This document shows positions 32,321 through 40,889 of a DNA stretch of 64,000 nucleotides, piece after piece (the first letter of the stretch is position 1; each line of letters starts with the position of its first letter). The notes under the pieces were generated by a model. The model was not told the origin of the DNA. It searched no databases and saw only the letters and a list, made by a program, of their open reading frames with translations. The stretch covers positions 82,036 to 146,035 of the forward strand of contig JBBRNR010000008.1 in assembly GCA_038230215.1 (NCBI GenBank), given 5' to 3'. Source of the DNA: DASVRZ01 sp038230215 (GTDB taxonomy: Bacteria > Verrucomicrobiota > Verrucomicrobiia > Chthoniobacterales > DASVRZ01). The translations under genes were made by a program, and so were the position numbers.

Positions 32321-32941
32321 ATGAAGCAACGCATGAGGTGCATCTTTTTTTGTCTCGTGAGCTTATGGCTTCTCAATGTCGTCGCCACACAGGCGCAGGA
32401 ATCCACTGTCGCTCCCCCGTCGGCTCCGCTGCCAGTGAGCGTCGCGACCAGCCAGAGTATCTTCCTCGATGTGAAAGATCTGGGCACAAATGTTTCCACC
32501 AGCAAGAACTGGTGTTCTGTCTGGGGCTCTTACAGCAAGAATGTCACTCGCGCACGTGCCTTGGAACTTACACTCCGCAATCCCAGCAAGCTTCCGGGCG
32601 AGTTTCTGGTCGAGTGGTATTTCTTCGCAAAACCCGCGCAAGGCGGAAAACGTTTTTTGTCCGGGAGCGATGCGAAAACGATTAACATCGCACCCGGCGG
32701 CATCGAGAAGGCGACGGTGGTTTCAGATACGTTGAACTCCAGCGCGACCCACTATGCGAGTGATTATTATGACTATAGTACGACTTACAAAACCGGGAGC
32801 AAGCCCGAGGGTTGGATCGTGACCGTTTCGACGGGCAGCAAGATGATCTGTCTGAAAACCTCCAGTGCGCAACTGGAGGAAATTTACAAGAAACCCGACC
32901 AGTTTAAGACGCTCGTGGGCGCATCCAAAAAGCCTCACTAA
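32321..32941 (+). CDS. Exported protein, unknown function
   Basis: From the ATG at 32321 the 206-residue product has a signal peptide with cleavage near VATQAQES, then a beta-rich domain containing LELTLRNPSKLPGEFLVEWY and GWIVTVSTGSKMI. A Verrucomicrobia-specific family seems likely but I cannot name it. The frame extends upstream to 32141 over the promoter side of the nitroreductase gene. Confidence 0.68.
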   Translation: MKQRMRCIFFCLVSLWLLNVVATQAQESTVAPPSAPLPVSVATSQSIFLDVKDLGTNVSTSKNWCSVWGSYSKNVTRARALELTLRNPSKLPGEFLVEWYFFAKPAQGGKRFLSGSDAKTINIAPGGIEKATVVSDTLNSSATHYASDYYDYSTTYKTGSKPEGWIVTVSTGSKMICLKTSSAQLEEIYKKPDQFKTLVGASKKPH

Positions 32942-33147
32942 AAGCCAACGGAGCTTAGGTTTATTCTCCTAAACATGTTCCGGGCCTGGATATTCTCTCC
33001 GATGTAATCGAAAGGGCTTATGTTCTTCCATTCCATTGCTTTAGATTGCCGATGCCATTCTGATGTTCGTCGTTTTTAGACGATTCCTTAACGCTTTTAT
33101 AAGCAGCCCCTGTTTACTTTTGGGGTTTTGTGTCATTGTTCCGTCAA

Positions 33148-33555
33148 ATGTCCCATTTACAAAAAGCCCTCCATATTTGGATTCGGGCAGATCACACGCA
33201 GGCGGAATTTGCAAAAATCACCGGTATCGAACAATCCTTATGCTCACGAATCTTCGCTGGAAGTCGCGGTTTTACCCTCACCCAACGCAAGGCAGTTTTT
33301 CACTCTTTCCAGAAATTTGATCCTCAGCAGGGCTTGATTTTTCTGAAGGCGGACTTGGAAGATCAACTTCCGCCCGACGCACGCCAATACCTGCGGCTCA
33401 CCATTGATTTGCCGACACGCCTGGCTGAAAAAACTCCGAAAAAAAGCAATCGCGTGGAAGAGGCTCGCCTGTATTTGATCTCAGAACTTGAAGCGGGCGA
33501 TCCGTCTATCCTTTCCATGGCCCTGGCTTTACACGACTGGCGCAAACACAAATAA
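33148..33555 (+). CDS. Helix-turn-helix (XRE-like) DNA-binding protein
   Basis: The 135-residue protein starts MSHLQKALHIWIRADHTQAE with a helix-turn-helix region TQAEFAKITGIEQSLCSRIFAG at residues 18-39. The rest is helical and ends with EEARLYLISELEAGDPSIL. It is probably a small transcription regulator. The 180 nt upstream contain no gene. An in-frame GTG at 33130 is an alternative start. It ends 134 nt before the UvrA gene. Confidence 0.68.
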   Translation: MSHLQKALHIWIRADHTQAEFAKITGIEQSLCSRIFAGSRGFTLTQRKAVFHSFQKFDPQQGLIFLKADLEDQLPPDARQYLRLTIDLPTRLAEKTPKKSNRVEEARLYLISELEAGDPSILSMALALHDWRKHK

Positions 33556-33688
33556 TCGCGATAGATTGGGCTGAAAGTCGCCGAGAAATCGGCTATGAAT
33601 GTTGCAAAGCGGATCCATCCTCTTTGCCAAGCCAATCGTAATTTGTCTCATGCCCGTAGTTTGTAAAAAACCTTCCGCACCCGTTCCC

Positions 33689-36600
33689 ATGGCCGAACCT
33701 CTGGCCGACTCGATCCGCATTCGCAATGTCCGGCAGAATAATCTCAAGGGCATCGATCTCGATCTGCCGCTGAATCAGTTGATCGTCGTCACCGGCCCGA
33801 GCGGATCGGGGAAGTCCTCACTGGCCTTCGACACGATCTACGCCGAGGGGCAGCGGCGCTACGTGGAGACGTTCTCGCCTTACACACGGCAATTTCTCGA
33901 CCGCATGGACAAGCCGCGCGTGGACGAGATTATCGGCATCCCGCCCGCCATCGCCATCGAGCAGAAAAACGGCGTGCGCACGACGCGCTCGACCGTCGGC
34001 ACGATGACCGAGATTAATGATTACCTAAAGCTGCTGGTGCCGCGGCTGGCGCGGGCTTTCTGTCCGGTCTGCGACCGGGAGATTCGTCCCGAGACAGCGC
34101 AGTCGATTGTGACTCAACTGCAAAAAGAGCACACCGGCGAAACCATCCTCATCACCTTCGGAATCCCGGTTCCGGCAAACACCAAGCCCTCCGATTTCTT
34201 CAAATTTCTTAACGCCCAGGGCTATCTCCGCATCTGGCGCGATGGAAAAATGCACCGCACGGATGAGGCACCCGCATTCACCGCGCTGCACGGCATCGTG
34301 GAGGTCGTTCAAGATCGAATCACGGTGCAACCCGACTCCTTTGCGCGCTTAACTGAGGCGATAGAAACGGCGCTGAACTTTGGAAAAGGGAAGTTGCTGG
34401 TCACCAAACTTTCCACCCTTCACTCCCAACCTTTTTCCAAAGGCTGGCACTGCGCACATTGCGATGAGACGATTCGTCCGCCATCTCCGGGCCTTTTTTC
34501 CTTCAACAATCCACTCGGCGCGTGTCCGACCTGTCGTGGTTTTGGTCGGACCATCGGACTCGATCTCGACCGCGCGTTGCCGGATAAATCGCTGAGTATT
34601 GCCGAGGGCGTGGTAAAGCCGTTTCAAAGCGGACAATCCAAGGAGTGCCAGTCCGATCTCATGCGCCACGCGCAACGCAATCTGGTCGATGTCTATTGCC
34701 CGTTTGCAGAACTTTCAGATGCCGATCAAAAATGGGTGCTCCAGGGCGAGGGCGGCATCGATGTTAGCAACGAGGAACTCGGGCGGAATGACCACTGGTA
34801 TGGCGTAAAAGGTTTTTTCGACTGGATGGAAGCGCGCACTTACAAGATGCACGTCCGCGTTTTCCTCAGTCGCTATCGCGCCTACACCGAGTGCCCGGAT
34901 TGTCATGGCGGACGCTTTCAGCCTGCGACGCTAAATTATCAACTCGTCGATCAATCGGGGAAACGTTACACTCTGCCACAGTTGAGCCGCATACCGGTGA
35001 GGCAACTGGCGGCATTGTTAGAAACCTTCCAGATTCCGGAGGCGGACAAGACCGGCAAAATGATACGCGGGGAAGTCGTTTCGCGCCTCCGCTATCTCGA
35101 TGAAGTCGGTCTCGGCTACCTGGATCTCGACCGCAGCACACGCACACTTTCGGGAGGCGAAGTCGAGCGCGTCACGCTTACCACCTGCCTCGGTGCGTCG
35201 CTGGTTAACACGCTCTTCGTCATGGATGAGCCGACCGTCGGACTGCATCCGCGCGATGTTAGCAAACTGATAGGCGTCATGCAGCAGTTGCGCAACAAGG
35301 GCAATACGCTGCTGGTCGTCGAGCACGAGGAGGCGGTCATCCGTTCCGCCGATTACCTCATCGACATCGGCCCCGGTCGCGGCAACGCCGGCGGGGAGCT
35401 GGTCTTCGCTGGAAATGCATCGGAGTTAGATGGGAATCAGCGCTCTCTCACCGCAGCTTATTTATACGGTCGCAAATCCATTCCAGTTCCAGTCAAACGT
35501 CGAAAAGCCAAAAGTTGCCTGACCGTCAAAGGGGCCACCGAAAACAACCTGCGCGACATCGACGTGAAATTTCCGCTGGGGCTTTTCACCTGCGTCACGG
35601 GCGTTTCCGGCAGTGGAAAATCCAGCCTTGTCCACACGGTTCTTCACGAAAATCTGCTTCGCATCAAAGGCCTTCCCACTGGCGATGTCATTGGCCATTG
35701 TCGGAATATATTAGGAGGCCACGCCGTCGATCAGGTTGTGATGGTCGATCAATCCCCACTCGCTCGCAGCCCGCGCTCCACACCGGCCGTTTACCTCGGA
35801 GTCTTTGACGAGCTGCGTAAACAATTTGCCGACAGCCCTGAGGCGCAGGCGGCTGGCTTCACCGCTAGTACATTCTCTTTCAACAGCGGCACCGGACGCT
35901 GCCAGCGCTGCAATGGACTTGGCTTCGAAAAAGTCGAGATGCAATTTCTCAGCGACCTTTTTATCCGCTGCTCGGAATGCGAGGGCAAGCGCTATCAGCC
36001 TCATGTTCTAGCCATTCAGCTTCATGGAAAATCAATCCATGATGTCCTGGAATTGACAGTGGGTGAGGCCATTGCTTTCTTCTCCAAACACGGAGCCAAC
36101 AAAAAGATTCTCGAACCTTTTCGCACCTTGGAAAGTGTCGGACTCGGCTACCTGAAACTGGGCCAGCCTGTGAACGTCTTGAGCGGCGGCGAAAGCCAGC
36201 GGCTCAAACTCGTCGGGCATCTAGTCGAAAAATCTAACCTGCACCAGAAGTCGCTGCTTATTTTTGACGAGCCCACGACCGGGCTGCACTTCGATGACGT
36301 GGCGTTGCTCCTAACAGTTTTTCAAAAACTAGTCGATGCCGGCAACACGCTCATCGTCATTGAGCACAATCTCGAAGTCATCAAAAGCGCCGATCACGTC
36401 ATTGACCTCGGACCGGAAGCCGGAGAGGAAGGCGGACTGGTCATCGCCGAGGGAACTCCCGAACAGGTGGCTAAGATTGAGGAATCCCACACCGGCCGCT
36501 ACTTGCGCGGAGTGCTCAACGGGACTCGTGTCCGGGAGGAAGTCATTCCCAAACCTGTTAGCTATAAGGGTCAGTCCGACGGCATCACCATTCACGGTGC

Positions 36601-39169
36601 TCGCGAGCATAACCTTAAGAACTTCACCGTCACGTTGCCACGTGAGAAGATGATCACGATCACCGGACTGAGCGGCTCTGGAAAATCCACTCTCGCGTTC
36701 GACATTCTTTTTGCCGAAGGACAACGCCGTTTCCTCGACAGCATGTCGCCTTACGCGAGGCAGTTTGTTGAGCAACTTGAAAAGCCTGATGTCGATCACA
36801 TCGAGGGACTTCCTCCGAGCGTCGCCATTGAGCAGCGTATCACACGCGGCGGCGGAAAATCGACGGTCGCGACCGTCACCGAGGTCTATCATTTCCTGCG
36901 CCTGATGTTTGCCAAACTCGGCACGCAATACTGTCCAAAATGCCAGATTCCAGTCGAAGGCCAGACGATCCAGCGCATCATCGAGCAAGTGGAAAAGGTC
37001 ATCGGCAAGAAGACTTCCTATCTATTGGCGACGGTCGTGAAAGCTAGAAAAGGATTTCACACCGACGTCGCAGCGGCTGCCGCCAAGGACGGTTTCGAGA
37101 CGTTGTTAGTCGATGGGAAATTTGTTGCCTCGGCGAATTTTGAAAAGCTGGAGCGCTTCAAGGAACATACCATCGACATCGTACTCGCCGACCTTTCCAA
37201 AGTGAAGAAAGCAGACGTCCGCCCGCTGGTGGAACGCGCGCTCCAAATCGGCAAGCGCACCGCGAAAATCTATGTTGCCGGACAGGAAACGATTCTCAGC
37301 ACAGAAATGACTTGCCCAAAATGTTCACGCGCTTTTGAGGAACTGGACCCGCGTCTTTTCTCCTTCAACTCGCCCCACGGCTGGTGCACTACCTGCAATG
37401 GGTTCGGCGAGATTTTTGAGGCCCCGATCAACCTTGATGAAAACGCCTCTGTGCTGGAGCGCGAGCTCGCCGAGGAACGCGCCCACGAAACGTTGGAGGA
37501 AGGCGCGTCGAAGCCGTGCCACGTCTGCAAGGGCGCGCGCCTGAATGAAGTCGCCCGCAATGTTAGGTTGAATGATCTAACCATCGACCGGGTAGTCCAT
37601 GGCAGCGTGCGCGATTCACTGGAAACTGTGCAAAAGCTAACCTTTCAGAAACAACAGCTCGTCATCTCGGAGGACATCATTCCTGAGATCACGCAGCGAT
37701 TGAAGTTCATGGAAAACGTGGGACTGAGCTATCTGTCACTCGATCGTTCGGCAAAAACTTTGAGCGGCGGCGAGAGTCAACGTATCCGGCTGGCGGCGCA
37801 GTTAGGTTCCAATCTGCGCGGGGTGCTTTATGTCCTCGACGAGCCCACCATTGGGCTCCATCCACGCGACAACGACGCGCTGTTAGATACTTTGGAAGCA
37901 CTCAAGGCCAAGGGCAACACACTCGTGATCGTCGAGCACGATGAGGAGACCATGCGCCGCTCAGACATCATAGTCGATCTGGGTCCCGGCGCCGGCATGA
38001 ACGGCGGCGAAGTCGTTGCCCAGGGGACTTTGAACCAAATCAAAGCTAACAAAGCCTCGCAGACTGGTCGTTACCTCAAAAATCCGATGCAGCATCCGTT
38101 GTTAGGTTCGCGGCGTTCTCTGGCTAAGGTGGACTGGCTGCAAATCATCAAGGCCGATGTTAACAATCTCAAAAACATCACGGTGAAATTTCCCATCGGA
38201 CGGCTTACGGCCATCACTGGCATTTCCGGTTCAGGTAAAAGCACCCTCATGCGCGGTGCGCTGCGCCCAGCGGTGGAGGAGGCCCTCAATCCCAAAGCGA
38301 AAAAAACAGGCAAGTATCCACTGTTGAAAGGCGTCGAACATCTCGAGGCCATCTACGAGGTCGATCAATCTCCGATTGGAAAATCTTCGCGCTCGATTCC
38401 AGCGACTTACATCAAAGTCTTCGACGAAATCCGGCTGCACTTTGCCGCGCTGCCTATGTCCCGGATGCGAGGTTATACTAATAGTCGGTTCTCCTTTAAC
38501 ACCGAGGGTGGCCGTTGCGAAACCTGCGCGGGCCAGGGTGTGATCAAGATGGAAATGAACTTTCTGCCAGCAAGCTATGTTCCCTGCGAGGACTGCGGAG
38601 GTACGCGCTACAATGCCACGATCCGTGAAGTGGAATACAACGGCAAAAACATCGGCGATGTAATGAATATGACCATCGCGCAGGCGGCGGAATTTTTCGC
38701 TGCCAGCCCGAAAATTCATCGCACGCTACAATTGTTAGTCGAGACCGGCCTGGGTTATCTCAAACTGGGCCAGCCGAGCCCGACTCTCAGCGGCGGCGAG
38801 GCGCAGCGACTCAAGCTCGTCTCCGAGTTACGCCTCGGTGCGGCTCGTGATTATACTAATAAAGTGCGCAAGATGAAGTCCGCGAAAAGCACGCTTTATT
38901 TGCTGGAAGAGCCGACAATTGGACTGCACATGGCTGATGTGGAAATGTTGTTAGGAGTCATCCAACGTCTGGTGGATGTCGGCCACACCGTGATCGTCAT
39001 TGAGCATAATTTGAACGTCATCGCGGAAGCCGATTACATCGTCGATATCGGACCGGAGGCTGGTTCCGCTGGCGGCGAGCTCGTGGCGTTTGGAACGCCC
39101 GAGGAAATCATCAAAAGCAAGACGAGCCGCATCGCGCCCTATCTGAGGAAGACTTTGGCGGGCCAATAG
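33689..39169 (+). CDS. uvrA: Giant UvrA-like protein: two UvrA subunits fused in tandem
   Basis: UvrA recognises DNA damage in nucleotide excision repair, normally as a homodimer of ~940 residues. This 1826-residue protein contains two UvrA units head to tail. The four ATP-binding sites are GPSGSGKSSLAF, GVSGSGKSSL, GLSGSGKSTLAF and GISGSGKSTL, and four ABC signatures (LSGGE) match them. Zinc-finger pairs recur in each half (CPTCRG, CQRCNG, CSECEG; CPKCSR, CETCAG, CEDCGG). The two halves are not identical; the first signature region is more diverged (LSGGEVERVTL). The ATG at 33689 matches the family start; earlier in-frame ATGs exist at 33599 and 33650. It would work as an intramolecular dimer. 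Confidence 0.93.
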   Translation: MAEPLADSIRIRNVRQNNLKGIDLDLPLNQLIVVTGPSGSGKSSLAFDTIYAEGQRRYVETFSPYTRQFLDRMDKPRVDEIIGIPPAIAIEQKNGVRTTRSTVGTMTEINDYLKLLVPRLARAFCPVCDREIRPETAQSIVTQLQKEHTGETILITFGIPVPANTKPSDFFKFLNAQGYLRIWRDGKMHRTDEAPAFTALHGIVEVVQDRITVQPDSFARLTEAIETALNFGKGKLLVTKLSTLHSQPFSKGWHCAHCDETIRPPSPGLFSFNNPLGACPTCRGFGRTIGLDLDRALPDKSLSIAEGVVKPFQSGQSKECQSDLMRHAQRNLVDVYCPFAELSDADQKWVLQGEGGIDVSNEELGRNDHWYGVKGFFDWMEARTYKMHVRVFLSRYRAYTECPDCHGGRFQPATLNYQLVDQSGKRYTLPQLSRIPVRQLAALLETFQIPEADKTGKMIRGEVVSRLRYLDEVGLGYLDLDRSTRTLSGGEVERVTLTTCLGASLVNTLFVMDEPTVGLHPRDVSKLIGVMQQLRNKGNTLLVVEHEEAVIRSADYLIDIGPGRGNAGGELVFAGNASELDGNQRSLTAAYLYGRKSIPVPVKRRKAKSCLTVKGATENNLRDIDVKFPLGLFTCVTGVSGSGKSSLVHTVLHENLLRIKGLPTGDVIGHCRNILGGHAVDQVVMVDQSPLARSPRSTPAVYLGVFDELRKQFADSPEAQAAGFTASTFSFNSGTGRCQRCNGLGFEKVEMQFLSDLFIRCSECEGKRYQPHVLAIQLHGKSIHDVLELTVGEAIAFFSKHGANKKILEPFRTLESVGLGYLKLGQPVNVLSGGESQRLKLVGHLVEKSNLHQKSLLIFDEPTTGLHFDDVALLLTVFQKLVDAGNTLIVIEHNLEVIKSADHVIDLGPEAGEEGGLVIAEGTPEQVAKIEESHTGRYLRGVLNGTRVREEVIPKPVSYKGQSDGITIHGAREHNLKNFTVTLPREKMITITGLSGSGKSTLAFDILFAEGQRRFLDSMSPYARQFVEQLEKPDVDHIEGLPPSVAIEQRITRGGGKSTVATVTEVYHFLRLMFAKLGTQYCPKCQIPVEGQTIQRIIEQVEKVIGKKTSYLLATVVKARKGFHTDVAAAAAKDGFETLLVDGKFVASANFEKLERFKEHTIDIVLADLSKVKKADVRPLVERALQIGKRTAKIYVAGQETILSTEMTCPKCSRAFEELDPRLFSFNSPHGWCTTCNGFGEIFEAPINLDENASVLERELAEERAHETLEEGASKPCHVCKGARLNEVARNVRLNDLTIDRVVHGSVRDSLETVQKLTFQKQQLVISEDIIPEITQRLKFMENVGLSYLSLDRSAKTLSGGESQRIRLAAQLGSNLRGVLYVLDEPTIGLHPRDNDALLDTLEALKAKGNTLVIVEHDEETMRRSDIIVDLGPGAGMNGGEVVAQGTLNQIKANKASQTGRYLKNPMQHPLLGSRRSLAKVDWLQIIKADVNNLKNITVKFPIGRLTAITGISGSGKSTLMRGALRPAVEEALNPKAKKTGKYPLLKGVEHLEAIYEVDQSPIGKSSRSIPATYIKVFDEIRLHFAALPMSRMRGYTNSRFSFNTEGGRCETCAGQGVIKMEMNFLPASYVPCEDCGGTRYNATIREVEYNGKNIGDVMNMTIAQAAEFFAASPKIHRTLQLLVETGLGYLKLGQPSPTLSGGEAQRLKLVSELRLGAARDYTNKVRKMKSAKSTLYLLEEPTIGLHMADVEMLLGVIQRLVDVGHTVIVIEHNLNVIAEADYIVDIGPEAGSAGGELVAFGTPEEIIKSKTSRIAPYLRKTLAGQ

Positions 39170-39268
39170 TTCTTTCAACGTTAATTCTCCTGCTAACTAC
39201 GCTCCTCTTTTCGCTAATTGCGGCTTCCCGGTTGATTTCGCCAGTCATTTCCTTAAACTGTCCGCCAG

Positions 39269-40177
39269 ATGGCCACTCTAAAAATCGATCCCGCCCTGCA
39301 TCAGGCTCGCAAACCGGAATGGATCAAGGTGCGGCTACCATCGAATCCGAAGTTTTTCTCGACTAAAGCACTGATGTCGGATCTGAAACTGGTGACCGTT
39401 TGCGAGGAAGCTCAATGCCCGAATCGCTGGGAATGCTGGAGTCAGGGCACGGCGACTTTCATGATTGCCGGGGAACGCTGCACGCGCGCCTGTGGTTTTT
39501 GCGCGGTGAGCACAGCGAAACCTTTGGCGCTGGAAGCTGATGAACCGACTCGCGTGGCCGAGGCCGTGCGCCGGATGGATTTGAAGCACGTCGTGATCAC
39601 CGCAGTAGCACGAGATGATTTGGCTGACGGCGGCGCGGCGCATTTTGCGAAGACGATCGAAGCCGTCCGCGCGACTGATCCCAAGCTAGTCATTGAGGTT
39701 TTGACACCCGACTTCAATGGTAATGAGGCCGCCATCCGACTCGTACTCGACGCGGGTCCACAGATTTTCAATCACAACCTCGAGACAGTGGAGCGCCTCA
39801 CGCCTCAGGTTCGTTCTCGCGCCAAATACCGGCTTTCGCTCGACGTTTTGCGCCGGGTGAAGGCGATGAAACCCGGCATCGTCACCAAGAGCGGCATCAT
39901 GCTCGGGCTCGGCGAGGAGGAGAATGAGTTGTTCCAAGCGATGGACGATTTGCGCGAGTCCGGCGTGCAGGTTTTGACTCTCGGCCAGTATCTGCGACCG
40001 ACGCCAAATCATTTGCCCGTGGTCGAATACATCACGCCGGAAACCTTCGACACTTACGGCGAGATCGCCCGCAAAAAAGGTTTCGAGTTTGTGGCCAGCG
40101 GACCGCTCGTGCGCAGCTCGTATCACGCGGGCGATGTCGATTTAACGACTCTCGGAAACAGTGGCGCAACCGCCTAA
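39269..40177 (+). CDS. lipA: Lipoyl synthase
   Basis: LipA inserts two sulfurs into octanoyl groups of lipoyl-dependent enzymes, using two iron-sulfur clusters. The 302-residue protein has the auxiliary-cluster motif CEEAQCPNRWEC, the radical-SAM motif CTRACGFC, and the C-terminal RSSYHAGD carrying the fourth ligand Ser. LipB was not seen in the window. The stop overlaps the next gene by 17 nt. Confidence 0.97.
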   Translation: MATLKIDPALHQARKPEWIKVRLPSNPKFFSTKALMSDLKLVTVCEEAQCPNRWECWSQGTATFMIAGERCTRACGFCAVSTAKPLALEADEPTRVAEAVRRMDLKHVVITAVARDDLADGGAAHFAKTIEAVRATDPKLVIEVLTPDFNGNEAAIRLVLDAGPQIFNHNLETVERLTPQVRSRAKYRLSLDVLRRVKAMKPGIVTKSGIMLGLGEEENELFQAMDDLRESGVQVLTLGQYLRPTPNHLPVVEYITPETFDTYGEIARKKGFEFVASGPLVRSSYHAGDVDLTTLGNSGATA

Positions 40178-40832
40178 AATCGCCGTCCTCATCCCCGGCT
40201 ACTGCGAGGAGGAGGCCATCGGGAAAGTCGTCGCCGGAGTGAAAAAATACCTCGGTGATGTTTTGATGGTCGATGACGGTTCGCCCGACGAGACTGCGGA
40301 GCGGGCGCGTCAGGCGGGTGCCGAGGTCATTGTGCATTCCAAAAACCAGGGTAAAGGCGCGTCGCTTAAGACGGGCCTACGCACGCTGGAATCGCGCGGA
40401 GTGGATTATTTTCTGGTGATGGATTCCGACGGGCAGCATGACCCGGACGACATTCCGCACTTCATCGCCGCCGCCAGCGAAATGGAAGTCGCCGTATTTT
40501 GTGGCAACAGGATGGGTGACCTGACTTCCATGCCAATGGTGCGGAAGCTGACCAATAAATTTATGTCCTGGCGCATCAGCCGCGCTTGCGGGCAGCATAT
40601 TCCCGACAGCCAGTGCGGGTTTCGAATGTATCGTCGCGACACGCTGGCGCATCTGCTGTGCGAGACGAATAATTTTGATTACGAGACGGAGACGCTACTC
40701 CTGATCGCGCGGAACGGGCTCAAAATCGCCTCGGTCCCGGTGAAGACGATCTACGGCAATGAGAAGAGTAAGATCCACCCGATTCGCGACACCATCCGCT
40801 TCTTCAGGCTGATGCACCGCTATCGCCGCTAG
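40161..40832 (+). CDS. Family 2 glycosyltransferase
   Basis: The 223-residue protein is a GT-A fold GT2 enzyme: IPGYCEEEAIGKVVAGV, the nucleotide-binding DDGSPDET, the DSDGQHDP metal site and FRMYRR. It lacks membrane segments, so it may transfer sugar to a lipid carrier or a small acceptor. The start is a GTG that overlaps lipA by 17 nt, so translation is probably coupled. A terminator follows. Confidence 0.88.
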   Translation: MAQPPKIAVLIPGYCEEEAIGKVVAGVKKYLGDVLMVDDGSPDETAERARQAGAEVIVHSKNQGKGASLKTGLRTLESRGVDYFLVMDSDGQHDPDDIPHFIAAASEMEVAVFCGNRMGDLTSMPMVRKLTNKFMSWRISRACGQHIPDSQCGFRMYRRDTLAHLLCETNNFDYETETLLLIARNGLKIASVPVKTIYGNEKSKIHPIRDTIRFFRLMHRYRR

Positions 40833-40843
40833 ACAAAAAGAAC

Positions 40844-40875
40844 AAAAAAGGCGTGGTGTGAAGCACGCCTTTTTT
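40844..40875. terminator. Bidirectional rho-independent terminator
   Basis: A perfect 12-bp stem AAAAAAGGCGTG/CACGCCTTTTTT with an 8-nt loop lies between the convergent glycosyltransferase and clpC genes. It is A-rich on one side and T-rich on the other, so it can serve both strands. Confidence 0.93.
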
Positions 40876-40889
40876 GAGTTTGAGTCAAA

